Positions 33,189 to 41,984 are shown, counted from the stretch's first letter. The stretch: DNA of 64,000 nt from JAWLBM01 sp041687675 (GCA_041687675.1 JAWLBM010000010.1:50080-114079); one strand, 5' to 3'. A program made the numbers and translations. Notes: generated by a model not told the origin, from the letters alone.

Positions 33189-34040
33189 ATGCCCAAGGTG
33201 CTCGCCTGCGTGGACGCATCGGTCTACGCGGCATCCGTCGTCGATCACGCCGCATGGGCGGCCGGGCGGATGGGTGCGTCCATCACGATCCTGCACGTGA
33301 TCGGTCGCAAGGACCGCGGCGGTCTCTCGGACCTTTCCGGCACGCTCGGGGTCGATGCGAACAGCAACCTGCTGCAGGCGTTGACGGAGGCCGACGAGGT
33401 GAACGCGCGACTGGCCCAGGAGCGCGGGCGCGCGCTGCTGGAGGCGGCCCGTGCCCGCCTTCAGGAACACGGGGTGACCCGGGTCGATCTCCTCCATCGC
33501 CACGGCTCGTTCGTCGAGACGGTGTGCGAGGCCGAAGCGGAGGCGGATCTGGTCGTCGTCGGCAAGCGGGGCGCAAACGCGGACTTCGCGCGCCTCCATC
33601 TCGGCAGCAACCTTGAACGCGTGGTTCGGGCGGCCAGCAAGCCGGTGCTCGTCGCCTCGCGAGGCTTCCGCGATATCCGGCGCCTGCTCCTCGCCTTCGA
33701 CGGTGGGCCGAGCTCCTGGCGGGCGGTCGAACATCTCGCCGCAAAGCCGTTGTTCGGCGGCTTCGACCTGGATGTGGTCACGGCTGGAGCCGACACGGCA
33801 TCGAGCCGGGACGCCCTGGAAGAGGCGGCAGCGCGCCTGCGCCACCGGGCGGGCGCGGTCGAGGCCAGGCTGATCCCAGGCGAGCCCGAAGCGGTGATCG
33901 GCAACCATGTCCGAGAGCGGGGGATCGACCTGCTCGTCATGGGCGCCTACGGCCATTCCCGAGTGCGCAGCCTCCTCGTCGGCAGCACCACCTCGGCGAT
34001 GATCCGTACCTGCCTCGTGCCGGTGATGCTGTTCCGCTAG
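33189..34040 (+). CDS. Tandem universal stress protein (UspA family)
   Basis: Cytoplasmic stress protein of 283 residues made of two UspA repeats. The first begins VLACVDASVYAASVVDHAAW, the second RLLLAFDGGPSSWRAVEHL, and each ends with an ATP-loop-like segment (VVGKRGA; VMGAYGHSRVRSLLVGSTTSAMI). The second repeat carries the GxxGxR...GS pattern expected of ATP binders. A GGAAGGGGAGGAG ribosome site precedes the ATG. It follows the SulP transporter on the same strand and may modulate it. The 102 bp to the convergent usp gene contain palindromes. Confidence 0.88.
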   Translation: MPKVLACVDASVYAASVVDHAAWAAGRMGASITILHVIGRKDRGGLSDLSGTLGVDANSNLLQALTEADEVNARLAQERGRALLEAARARLQEHGVTRVDLLHRHGSFVETVCEAEAEADLVVVGKRGANADFARLHLGSNLERVVRAASKPVLVASRGFRDIRRLLLAFDGGPSSWRAVEHLAAKPLFGGFDLDVVTAGADTASSRDALEEAAARLRHRAGAVEARLIPGEPEAVIGNHVRERGIDLLVMGAYGHSRVRSLLVGSTTSAMIRTCLVPVMLFR

Positions 34041-34051
34041 TGCATGTTCCA

Positions 34052-34146
34052 TTCGGATCGAACCGATCCGAACGACACGAACAGGCTCAAAGCTCTGATC
34101 AGGTGATTACACCTGGTCGGAAAGCGCTCCGGGCGCCTTTTTTCAG
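34052..34146. repeat. Palindrome-rich element between convergent universal stress genes
   Basis: Three inverted repeats occur in 95 bp. TTCGGATCG and CGATCCGAA form a perfect 9-bp hairpin with a 3-base loop (34052-34072). CAGGTG and CACCTG flank ATTA. A short GCGC/GCGC stem is followed by a run of six T. The last could terminate the plus-strand operon. The close packing suggests a dispersed intergenic element or a bidirectional terminator. Confidence 0.5.
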
Positions 34147-35018
34147 GCGATCGGTCCCGGGCTTCCCGTCGGGCCGCGGGGAACGACGAGGACGTCGATC
34201 TCCGCCCGCTTCAGCACTTCGCCGACGACGCTGCCGAGAACAAGCCGGTCCATGGCGCTGCGGCCTTCCTTTCCGAGAACGAGCAGGTCTGCCCGCGTCT
34301 CCTGCGCCACATTGAGGATGGTGTCCGGCGTCGAAGTCGCGGCGATGCGGACCAGCCGCTGGTCGATCCATGGCGCCTCCCGGTCGAGGAAGCCGGTGAG
34401 GGCCACCGCCGCGCGGGCTTCCTCCTCCTCCAGGTAGTCCTGGCGGGAGGATGGGGCGGCCAGCGAGACGAGCCCCTCGGCCGGAGCCTCGACGACGTGC
34501 ACGATCCGGCACTCGGGCGCCTCGAGGAAGCCGAGGCGGCGGGCGGACCGCACCGCCTCGGCGGAGCCCTCCGACAGGTCGGTGGCGATCAGGACCCGTT
34601 CGTAGGCCCTGGAGGGCACGCCGTTGGCCATCAGCGTCGGCACGACGGCACGGGAGATCGTGCGCTCGGCCGTCGTTCCCGTGAACATCTCGCGGAGCGA
34701 CTTCCGCCGGTGCGGGCCCAGCAGGACGATGTCGGCGACCTCGTCTGCCGCGGTAGCCGCGATCGTGTCCAGCGGATCACCCACGATCACCTGGGCCCGG
34801 CAGGGGAGCCTGTCCGTGGAGCGGACGGTCTGGGCGATGTCGAAGAGAAGGTCCTCCGCCGCCCGACGCTCGATGTCGAGCAGCCTTGCGGGAAGGTCGT
34901 CGTCGACCACATGGACGAGAAGGATCTCGGCGCCATGCGGCGTCGCGATCAAGGTCGCCCGCCGCATGGCGCGGTCCGAGCGGGTGGAGAAATCCGTCGC
35001 GACAAGGACGCGCTTCAT
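34143..35018 (-). CDS. Tandem universal stress protein (UspA family), second copy
   Basis: A 291-residue protein with two UspA repeats. The first, RVLVATDFSTRSDRAMRRA, ends with VLLGPHRRKSLREMFTGTTAERTI; the second, RVLIATDLSEGSAEAVRSA, ends with VLGKEGRSAMDRLVLGSVVGEVL, a good ATP-binding consensus. It converges on the other usp gene. The ATG at 35018 starts exactly at the first repeat; the longer frame adds only low-information residues. It stands alone on the minus strand, with nnrS about 200 bp upstream. No function beyond stress response is indicated. Confidence 0.88.
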   Translation of the reverse strand: MKRVLVATDFSTRSDRAMRRATLIATPHGAEILLVHVVDDDLPARLLDIERRAAEDLLFDIAQTVRSTDRLPCRAQVIVGDPLDTIAATAADEVADIVLLGPHRRKSLREMFTGTTAERTISRAVVPTLMANGVPSRAYERVLIATDLSEGSAEAVRSARRLGFLEAPECRIVHVVEAPAEGLVSLAAPSSRQDYLEEEEARAAVALTGFLDREAPWIDQRLVRIAATSTPDTILNVAQETRADLLVLGKEGRSAMDRLVLGSVVGEVLKRAEIDVLVVPRGPTGSPGPIA

Positions 35019-35216
35019 CGTGTCCGCTCCCGTTCCGATCCGTACTCCCCCGGGTCGGCCGAGTATCGGGTCCATCTGCCCGGCGCACAACGCCGCGGTG
35101 GCCCGGAGCGGTACGATTGCGCGGGGATGGCCGATGCGCGACCGCGGGTCGCCTTTCCCGATGGCTTCGTGCGCCGGGAGCGCCTGGTCGGAGCCGGCGC
35201 CAGGTCCGCCGCGCCG

Positions 35217-36419
35217 TCACGCCCGGCCGGTCGAGGCGCCAGCCGCCGCCGGCGCCGGGCGCGGGGGAAGAAGCAGCATCCGGGCGTAGCCGGCGGCGAA
35301 CAGCAGGTAGGCGAGCGCGAAGCCGAGCGCGGCGGCGTCGAGCCCGAATGCGGCGGCCGGGACGAGATCCGCGGCCACCCGCGCGACGGCCGCCAGGGCC
35401 ACCAGGGCGAAGATCAGGATCTCCAGCGGCCCGGAGGCGAGCGGGCGGCCGGAGTGGCCGCGGCTCGCGCGAGTCATCACCGCGAGCGTCATGGTGCCGA
35501 CCCCGCCGACGGTCCAGACATGCTGGGCCGTCGATGCAGCGAGGAGGCCGAGCAGTTCGGCCGCCGCCGCCGTGGCGAGGAATCCCGCGGCGACGAAGGC
35601 GTAGCCGACGTGGAGGACGAGGAGCAGCGGCTCGGAGCGGGTGGCAAGGCCCCGCCAGCGGGAGAGCCGGACGATGTTGGCGAGGCCAGCGACGGCGAGC
35701 GCCACTCCGGTGGCGGGGCTCCCGGGCGCCGCCACCCAGAGCGCCAGCGCCAGCGCGGAGACGATCATCGCCATCCCGTCCACCCGGCCGAAGGGCGCCG
35801 GCAGCCGCTCGATCCTGCGGGCGGCGAGCCAGTTGCGGGTGAAGGCGGGGATGATCCGGCCGCCGACCAGCAGGATCATCACCAGCACCACGGCGAGCGC
35901 CGCCCGCCCCGAATACCAGGCGAGGCCGGTCGCCAGCGCCTCCGCGTGGAAGGCGGCGTCGACGAGCGCGAGCAGCCCGACCAGCGCCACCACCCGGAGG
36001 TTCCTCAGGCTGCCGCCCTTCACCACCTCGAAGGCGAAGACGCCGGCGAGCGCCAGCGGGAAGGCGACGTCCACCGCCGCCGCGACCACCGGCCCGACCA
36101 CCGCCGAGAAAGTCACCGCAACCCTCCCGGCCAGCCACAGCAGCACGAGGGCGAGCAGGCGCCGGCCGGCCACCGGCGGGCGGCCGGTCCAGTTCGCCAC
36201 CGCGGTCAGCGCGAAGCCGGCGATGATCGCCGGGACGGCGCCAAGCAGCAGGCCGTGCACGTGCCAGTCGCGCGGGGCGAAGGCGGTCGGGATCTCGACG
36301 AGGCCGGTCATCACCGGCACCCAGAGGAGCACCGGCAGGGCCATGGCGAGGGCGCCGAGGAGGAAGAAGGGGCGGAAGCCGCCGGTGAGCCAATGGGGCA
36401 TGGGATCTGTGCGTGTCAT
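35217..36419 (-). CDS. nnrS: NnrS family membrane protein
   Basis: Polytopic inner-membrane protein of 400 residues, from a family linked to denitrification and protection from nitric oxide. About 12 hydrophobic segments are present. Family-typical motifs are RPFFLLGALAMALPVLLW near the start, DWHVHGLLLGAVPAIIAGFALTAV with the conserved histidine, GGRIIPAFTRNWL in the middle, and GVGTMTLAVMTRASRGHSGR late. The gene is 74 bp below ccoG on the same strand. A second nnrS occurs at 40.8 kb, so the organism has at least two. Confidence 0.9.
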   Translation of the reverse strand: MTRTDPMPHWLTGGFRPFFLLGALAMALPVLLWVPVMTGLVEIPTAFAPRDWHVHGLLLGAVPAIIAGFALTAVANWTGRPPVAGRRLLALVLLWLAGRVAVTFSAVVGPVVAAAVDVAFPLALAGVFAFEVVKGGSLRNLRVVALVGLLALVDAAFHAEALATGLAWYSGRAALAVVLVMILLVGGRIIPAFTRNWLAARRIERLPAPFGRVDGMAMIVSALALALWVAAPGSPATGVALAVAGLANIVRLSRWRGLATRSEPLLLVLHVGYAFVAAGFLATAAAAELLGLLAASTAQHVWTVGGVGTMTLAVMTRASRGHSGRPLASGPLEILIFALVALAAVARVAADLVPAAAFGLDAAALGFALAYLLFAAGYARMLLLPPRPAPAAAGASTGRA

Positions 36420-36493
36420 GTCTGGACTCTGTGGCCTTGAGGCGGCCGGTGACGTTGCGCGCGGACAAACAGCGCCACTCCGGGCACCGCCCG

Positions 36494-38016
36494 TCACGGC
36501 AGGTGGAACCGGTCCTCGGCGAGGACGACGGCCCCGGTCGCCGGGTCGGCGAGGCGGAACACCAGGTCGCCGGCGAGGTCCTCGCCGCCGGTGACGGTGA
36601 CGCGCAGGCGGCGGGTGCTGTCGCCGTCCACGGAGAAGCGCACCACCCCGTCGGCGGGCGGCGGCTCGCCGCCGACGGCGAGGACCGCATCCGCCGCGCC
36701 CTCGACGGCGAGCGTAAGCTCCCGCGCCTCCCCGGTCGTGGAGGCGGCGCGGATCTCGAAGCCGTTGCGGATGTCGCCGGCGGAGAGCAGCACCGCCAGC
36801 GGCGTGCGGTCGTGCAGCACCGAGAGGCTGATCGGGTCGCGGACGGCCACCTGGAGGACCATCGCGGCGACGAGGCCGAGCGCCGCGGCGGCGAGCGCCA
36901 CCGTCTTCGGCCGCACCACCGGCACCCGCCGGCGCGCCTCGCCGCGACGGCCGCGCTCGATGTTCTCCCAGCTCTCGTAGTCGATCAGGCCGCGCGGGCG
37001 CTCGAGCTTCGCCATGGTGGTGTCGCAGGCGTCGACGCAGAGGCCGCAGTTGATGCAGGCGATGCTCGGCCCCTCGCGGATGTCGATGCCCATCGGGCAC
37101 ACGGCGACGCAGGCCAGGCAATCGACGCAGTCGCCCGCGGGTGTGCCGGCGGCGCGTGCCGCCGCGGCCTTCTTCGCCGACATGCGTTGCTCGCCGCGGT
37201 GGTCGCGATAGGCGACGGTGAGAGCCTTGGGGTCCCAGATCGCGCCCTGCAGCCGCGGCCAGGGGCACATCCAGGTGCAGACCTTCTCGCGGCCGAAGCC
37301 GGCGAGGCCCCAGGTGGCCAGCGTCAGCGTCAGGATCATGCCATAGGCGACCGCCGAGGCTCGGCCGGTCACGACATCGGCCAGGAGCGTCGGCGCGTCG
37401 GCGCGTCGGCGAAGTAGAGGACGAAGGCGCCGCCGGTGCCCGCCGCGATCCCCAGCCATACCGCGTGCTTCAACGCGATCTCGCCGACGCGCCGGGCGGT
37501 CAGCGGCTGGCCGAGCTTGCGCAGCCGCTCGCGCCGGTCGCCCTCGATCGCCCGCTCGACGGCGAGGAAGAGGTCCGTCCACACGGTCTGCGGGCAGAGG
37601 AAACCGCACCAGACCCGGCCGGCCAGCGCGTTCATCAGCACCAGCACGATGGTGGCGAGCACCATGAGCCCGGTGAGGTAGTAAAGCTCCTGCGGGCGGA
37701 TCTCCAGCGCGAATAGGTGGAAGCGGGCGTGGGCGAGGTCGAACAGGATCGCCTGGTCGGGCTGTCCCTCGCCGCGGTCCCAGCGCAGGAACGGCAGCGC
37801 GTAGTAGACCGCGAGGCAGGCGAGGAGCAGGCGCCACTTGATGCTGCGCCAGCGCCCGGCCACCGACTGCGGGACGACCCGCTCGGCCGGCTTCGATCCC
37901 CGAGGCCGGTAGGTCGGGACGGGCCGGGCCGGCGGCATCGGCCGCGTCGCAGCGGCGCCCGGCCCCGTCGCCGGCATGATGCCCCCGCCCGGTCGCCTCT
38001 CGCCCTCGATGTACAT
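36494..38016 (-). pseudogene. ccoG: Cytochrome c oxidase accessory protein CcoG/FixG, frameshifted by an octamer repeat
   Basis: Membrane iron-sulfur protein involved in copper handling for cbb3-type oxidase. The first frame (from the ATG at 38016) reads through WRLLLACLAVYYALPFLRWDRG, CGFLCPQTVWTD and ends GGAFVLYFADAPT. The homologous continuation LLADVVTGRASAVAYG, then CTWMCPWPRLQGA and two CxxCxxC clusters (CVDCLACVAVCP; CINCGLCVDACD), is in another frame to the stop at 36494. The shift falls at three tandem copies of GCGTCGGC (37387-37410); two copies would keep the frame open. The gene is otherwise full length. It may be phase-variable, mutated, or a sequencing artefact. Confidence 0.85.
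37387..37410. repeat. Triple tandem octamer GCGTCGGC inside ccoG
   Basis: Three perfect contiguous copies of an 8-bp unit. Because 8 is not a multiple of 3, each gain or loss of a unit shifts the frame. With two copies the minus-strand reading would be FADAPTLLADVV, which fits the protein family; with three it ends at a stop about six codons later. Confidence 0.85.
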
Positions 38017-38077
38017 CCTGGTCCTCCTCGCGTCCCGGTCTGACCGCGAGGCATAGCCGGAGCCCCTGCCCGCTTCT

Positions 38078-38091
38078 TTGTCCGGGCACAA
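38078..38091. promoter_or_regulatory. FNR/NnrR-type box upstream of ccoG
   Basis: TTGTCCGGGCACAA, an imperfect palindrome of the TTG-N8-CAA class, 62 bp above the ccoG ATG. Related boxes precede nirK and the DUF1858/nnrS pair. The likely binder is the Crp/Fnr regulator encoded at 39.7 kb or a global FnrL. Confidence 0.55.
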
Positions 38092-38108
38092 ACTCGGCCG
38101 GAAATGGG

Positions 38109-38318
38109 TCAGTCGGCCGTGCCGCGGCGGGCGAGGAGGTCGAGGGCGGCGGCGCCGTCCGCGGCGGTCGAGGCGATCACCCGGAAGGCCTCCGAGACGC
38201 CGGCAAGGTCCTCCTCGGAGAGCGCGGCCGCCTCGTCCTCGAGGTCGGAGAGCCAGTCGGCATAGTCGGCGATCCGCCGCGCCGCCTCGCGGGCGTCTGT
38301 GACCAGCCGCCGCCGCAT
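38109..38318 (-). CDS. Hypothetical 69-residue protein between nirK and ccoG
   Basis: A small soluble, mainly helical and acidic protein: RLVTDAREAARRIADYADW then LEDEAAALSEEDLAGVSEAF. It contains no cysteine, no signal peptide and no membrane segment. It lies 72 bp after nirK and 92 bp before ccoG on the same strand. The ccoG-side FNR-type box is between it and ccoG. Function unknown; the codon pattern is like the neighbours, which supports it being real. Confidence 0.55.
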   Translation of the reverse strand: MRRRLVTDAREAARRIADYADWLSDLEDEAAALSEEDLAGVSEAFRVIASTAADGAAALDLLARRGTAD

Positions 38319-38390
38319 CCGGACGGCTCCGGGACATCGGGAAACGGAAGTGGCCCGCCCGGACCGGATCCAGGCGGGCAGCGTCGGGCC

Positions 38391-39485
38391 TTACTGGCCG
38401 ACGATCGGCTGGGGCGGACTGACCTGGGTCATCAGGTCGTCGTTCCACTCGCCCTCCACCTTCACGTGGGCGGCGGCGCCGAGCTCGGCCGCCTCGATCA
38501 GGTTGTGGTTCACGTAGGCGTAGACGCCGGGCTGCAGGAAGGTGTAGAGCGCCGCCCCGGCGCTGCCGCCGCGGATGAACCAGGTCTCGAGGTCCTTCTC
38601 CGGCGGGTTGGCGAACTTGCCGGTCTCCCAGACCCAGTCGCCGTGGCCGCCGATGAGGTGCGGGCGGGTATCGCGGTTCGCCTGGCTGTGGATGAACAGC
38701 ACCGTCTCGCCGACGTCGGCGGTCATCGCGTTGTCGCCGGTCAGGGCTCCCTTGGCGCCGTTGAAGACCACGTGCGTCGGGGTGAGCTTGCGCATCACGT
38801 CCATGGTGTCGGCGTAGGCGTCGCCGGGACCCTCGTAGTCCTTGAACGCGCCGGTCTCGTCCTGCGGGATGTAGAGGTCGAACTCGCCGACGGTATAGGC
38901 CTTGTCGTAGCTCACCGGGTTGCCGGCGGGGTCCTTCAGGCCGTCGCGCGGCAGCACCATGATGGTGCCGTGCATGCCGCTGACGACGTGCCAGGGCACC
39001 ATGCCCTCGGGCGCGCAGTGGTAGACGAACACGCCCGGGCGGGTGGCCTTGAAGCGCAGCGTCGCCTGCTCGCCAGGGTTGACCAGGGTGAGCTGGGCGC
39101 CGCCGAGGGCGCCGGTCGCCGCGTGGAAGTCGATGTTGTGCGGCATTTCGCTGGTCGCGGGGTTGACCAGCGTCAGCTCGACGTAGTCGCCCTCGTGCAC
39201 CACCATGGTCGGGCCGGGCATCGTCCCGTTGAAGGTCATCGCCTGGAAGGTCGTGCCCTCGTCGTCGACGACGATCTCCTTCTCTTCGAGCACCATGGTG
39301 AACTGTACCACCTTGGGCTCGCCGACGGCGACCTGGTCGTGGTCCATCACCTGCGGCGGGGCGACGAGCGTCGCCTTGACGCGCTCCAGTCCGGCGGTCA
39401 GGTCCTCGCCGGCGGCGAGGGCGGGTCCCGCCGCCACCAGGGCGGCCAGGGCGGCGCCGATGAGGGCAGTGCGACGGGTTTTCAT
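38391..39485 (-). CDS. nirK: Copper-containing nitrite reductase
   Basis: Periplasmic trimeric enzyme that reduces nitrite to nitric oxide. The 364-residue precursor has a signal peptide ending near ALA at residue 24, then two cupredoxin domains. Type 1 copper ligands are His116, Cys157, His166 and Met171; type 2 ligands include His121 and His156, seen in MPHNIDFH, VYHCAPEGMVPWHVVSGMHG. The later IGGHGDWVWETGKF segment supplies the remaining histidine region. All key residues are present. An FNR/NnrR-type box lies 75 bp upstream. No nirV or pseudoazurin gene is next to it. Confidence 0.95.
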   Translation of the reverse strand: MKTRRTALIGAALAALVAAGPALAAGEDLTAGLERVKATLVAPPQVMDHDQVAVGEPKVVQFTMVLEEKEIVVDDEGTTFQAMTFNGTMPGPTMVVHEGDYVELTLVNPATSEMPHNIDFHAATGALGGAQLTLVNPGEQATLRFKATRPGVFVYHCAPEGMVPWHVVSGMHGTIMVLPRDGLKDPAGNPVSYDKAYTVGEFDLYIPQDETGAFKDYEGPGDAYADTMDVMRKLTPTHVVFNGAKGALTGDNAMTADVGETVLFIHSQANRDTRPHLIGGHGDWVWETGKFANPPEKDLETWFIRGGSAGAALYTFLQPGVYAYVNHNLIEAAELGAAAHVKVEGEWNDDLMTQVSPPQPIVGQ

Positions 39486-39559
39486 GGCGTGTCTCCTTGT
39501 TCGGTCATCGGTTGCGTATCCGATGGCCGCGAGGAAACACCCGCTCGCCCGTCCGCTTT

Positions 39560-39573
39560 TTGCGAAATGGCAA
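39560..39573. promoter_or_regulatory. FNR/NnrR-type box between nirK and its divergent regulator
   Basis: TTGCGAAATGGCAA, nearly symmetric, 75 bp above the nirK ATG and 122 bp above the regulator ATG. It fits the NnrR/DNR pattern of an FNR-like half-site with C/G inner bases. It probably mediates nitric-oxide-responsive activation of nirK. Confidence 0.65.
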
Positions 39574-39694
39574 ACTCGGATCGGTTGCCGGCCGCCGGCG
39601 TTTCCTTAAACGAATTAGGTTCAGCTGATGTGTTCCGGGCCGGGCCCGGATGGCCTATGAGGGGCGGGAACCGGGGGTCGGAACGGGGACGGAC

Positions 39695-40393
39695 ATGCCG
39701 AAGAGACTCGACCGGTCGCTGATCCGCGACCTCTCCATCTTCAGGTCGATGAGCGACGAGGACCTCGACGCCGTCCTCGAGATGGCGAGCGTGCGCCAGC
39801 TGCCCGAGGGCACCGCGGTGTTCGACCAGGGTGCGCCGGCGACCGAGTTCTTCGCGCTGCTGCACGGGCGGCTGAAGGTGGTGCAGACCACGGTCGACGG
39901 GCAGCAGGTGGTGGTCCGGCATGTGAGCCCGGGCGACATCTTCGGCATCGCGCGGGCGATGCGGCGCACCGACTACCCGGCGACGGCGACGGCGGTGGTG
40001 GAGAGCCTCGCCCTCGCCTGGGCCTCCAGCCATTGGGAAGGATTCATCGCCCGCAGCCCCGTGCTGGCGATGAACGCGCTGCAGACCGTGGGCCAGCGGC
40101 TGCAGGACGCGCACACGCGCATCCGCGAACTCTCCACCGAGGAGGTGGAGCGGCGGGTGGCGCACGCGCTTTTGAGGCTGGTGAACCAGGCGGGCCGGAA
40201 GACCGAGGAGGGCATCCTCATCGACTTTCCCGTCACCCGCCAGGACATCGCCGAGATGACCGGCACCACGCTCCACACCGTGAGCCGGGTGATGACCGCC
40301 TGGGAGGCGAAGGGGCTCGTCGCCAGCACCCGCAAGAAGGTGGTGGTGAAGGATCCGCACCGGCTCTTCGTGCTCGCGGAGAAGCCGGAGTAG
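39695..40393 (+). CDS. nnrR: Crp/Fnr-family regulator, NnrR-like
   Basis: A 232-residue transcription factor with an N-terminal cyclic-nucleotide-like sensor domain (PEGTAVFDQGAPATEFFALLHGRLKVV) and a C-terminal winged helix (FPVTRQDIAEMTGTTLHTVSRVMTAWEAKG). The recognition helix contains TLHTVSR; NnrR and DNR proteins have the same E/T-L-x-T-V-S-R pattern. It lacks the N-terminal cysteine cluster of FNR, so it does not sense oxygen through iron-sulfur. It diverges from nirK across the box at 39560. The ATG at 39695 is preceded by GGGGACGGA. Confidence 0.87.
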   Translation: MPKRLDRSLIRDLSIFRSMSDEDLDAVLEMASVRQLPEGTAVFDQGAPATEFFALLHGRLKVVQTTVDGQQVVVRHVSPGDIFGIARAMRRTDYPATATAVVESLALAWASSHWEGFIARSPVLAMNALQTVGQRLQDAHTRIRELSTEEVERRVAHALLRLVNQAGRKTEEGILIDFPVTRQDIAEMTGTTLHTVSRVMTAWEAKGLVASTRKKVVVKDPHRLFVLAEKPE

Positions 40394-40437
40394 CCGCGGC
40401 GCGGTCCGCCGCGGCCGCGCAGCCGCGGACCCGGTCG

Positions 40438-40674
40438 TCAGCCGGCGGCGGCGGCGCCCTCCCCCGCGATCGCCTCCGACACCTCCGCGAGGAAGCCGTC
40501 CAGCGGGACGCCGTGCTCGCGGCAGGCCTCGGCGAGATCGTGGATCCGGGCGACAGGGCATCCGATGCACATCATCCGGTGCCGGATGAACACCCGGATT
40601 GTCGCCTTGTGGGCGCTCATCAGTTCGTCGACGGTGGTGGCGCCGGTGATGGACGGGCGGATCTCGGTCGGCAT
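40438..40674 (-). CDS. DUF1858 domain protein
   Basis: A 78-residue protein with the DUF1858 signature: ITGATTVDELMSAHKATIRVFIRHRMMCIGCPVARIHDLAEAC. The CIGC pair within the motif M-C-x-G-C could bind a metal or act in thiol redox chemistry; related domains occur at the start of ScdA/RIC iron-sulfur repair proteins. It diverges from the second nnrS gene, with an FNR-type box between them, which places it among nitric-oxide-responsive genes. Alternative starts are unlikely. Confidence 0.83.
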   Translation of the reverse strand: MPTEIRPSITGATTVDELMSAHKATIRVFIRHRMMCIGCPVARIHDLAEACREHGVPLDGFLAEVSEAIAGEGAAAAG

Positions 40675-40729
40675 GGGTCTCGTCCTCGCGATGAGCCTTC
40701 TACTTTAGGCCGAGACGCCGGGGCGCTCT

Positions 40730-40743
40730 TTGCGCGGCGACAA
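40730..40743. promoter_or_regulatory. FNR/NnrR-type box between DUF1858 and nnrS
   Basis: TTGCGCGGCGACAA, 56 bp above the DUF1858 ATG and 51 bp above the nnrS ATG, so it could serve both. It shares the TTG(C/T)(G/C)-N4-(G/C)(A/G)CAA form with the boxes at 38078 and 39560. Confidence 0.6.
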
Positions 40744-40793
40744 CGTTCGGCATCACTCGCCATGCCATCACCGCGGCGAAAGGACCCCGCCCG

Positions 40794-41984
40794 ATGACCG
40801 CCGTCCCCCGCGTCCGCCCCGACCGCCTCTCCGGCACATGGCTGTTCGCGACGCCCTTCCGCCCCTTCTTCCTCGGCGCCTCGCTGCTCGCCGCGGCGAG
40901 CGTGCCGCTCTGGATCCACCTCTACGCGACCGGCGCGGGGACGGTCGGCGGGATGCCCGGGCCGGCCTTCCACGCCCATGAGATGGTGTTCGGCTACCTC
41001 CCGGCGGTGATGGCCGGCTATCTCCTCTCGGCGACGCCGAACTGGTCGGGCCGCCTGCCGACGGCCGGGGCGCCGCTCGCCGGCCTCTTCGCGATCTGGC
41101 TCGCCGGGAGGCTGCTGCCGCCGCTGCTGCCGGCCCTGCCGGCGGCGGTGGTGGACGTCGCCTTCCCGCTGGCGGTGGCCGCGGTGCTGATGCGCGAGGC
41201 CCGGGTCAAGGCCGCGGGGATGTCCCGGCACGGGCTGATGCTGTTCCCGCTGCTCGCCGCAGCCTCGCTCGCCCACCGGCTGATGGCGGAGGACTACGAG
41301 GCCGAGACGATGCTCGCCCGCCTCGGCATCGCCGTCGGCGCGCTGCTGATCGCGGCGGTGGGCGGGCGGCTGGTGCCGAGCCTCACCCGCAACGCCCTCG
41401 CCGGCAGCGGCGCCGACCGGGTGCCGGAGCCCTACGGCCGCTTCGACGTCGCCGTCCTGGTCGCCGCCTTCGCCGGGCTCGCCGGCTTCGTCGCCGCGCC
41501 GGAGCATCCGGCGACCGCCGTCCTTGCCCTCGCCGCGGGCGCGATGCACCTGGTGCGCCTCGCCCGCTGGCGCGGCTGGCTGCTGCGCGACGGCGGGGTC
41601 CTCGCGCTGCACGCGGGCTATCTCTGGCTCGCGGCCGGGACGATCCTCGCCGGCCTCGCCGCCGAGCCGGTCGCGCTGGTGCCGGTCGACGCGGCGCTGC
41701 ATGCCCTCGCCGCCGGGGCGATCGGGGGCATGACGCTCGCGGTCATGACCCGCCTCGCCGGCACCCGCGGCGGCGGCGCACGGCCGGGCGGCGCGATCGC
41801 CGGAGCCGCGCTCGTCGCGGTCAACGCCGGCGCCCTCCTCCGGCTGGCGGCCCCGCTGCTTCCCGCCCACCATCTCCCGCTGGTGGCCGCCGGCGGCGCC
41901 CTCTGGGCCGCCGGCTTCGCCCTCTTCGCCCTCTCGATGATCGGCGCCGCCCTCGGCGGCGCGCGCCGGTCTACTCCGGAATGA
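40794..41984 (+). CDS. nnrS: NnrS family membrane protein, second copy
   Basis: A 396-residue polytopic membrane protein. Family motifs are PFRPFFLGASLLAAASVPLW, FHAHEMVFGYLPAVMAGYLLSATPNW, GGRLVPSLTRNAL and GMTLAVMTRLAGTRGG. It differs markedly from the copy at 35.2 kb, so this is an old duplication or separate acquisition. Its position beside nnrR, nirK and an FNR-type box fits a role in nitric-oxide tolerance. Its last 14 bp overlap the end of the convergent alkylsulfatase gene. Confidence 0.9.
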   Translation: MTAVPRVRPDRLSGTWLFATPFRPFFLGASLLAAASVPLWIHLYATGAGTVGGMPGPAFHAHEMVFGYLPAVMAGYLLSATPNWSGRLPTAGAPLAGLFAIWLAGRLLPPLLPALPAAVVDVAFPLAVAAVLMREARVKAAGMSRHGLMLFPLLAAASLAHRLMAEDYEAETMLARLGIAVGALLIAAVGGRLVPSLTRNALAGSGADRVPEPYGRFDVAVLVAAFAGLAGFVAAPEHPATAVLALAAGAMHLVRLARWRGWLLRDGGVLALHAGYLWLAAGTILAGLAAEPVALVPVDAALHALAAGAIGGMTLAVMTRLAGTRGGGARPGGAIAGAALVAVNAGALLRLAAPLLPAHHLPLVAAGGALWAAGFALFALSMIGAALGGARRSTPE

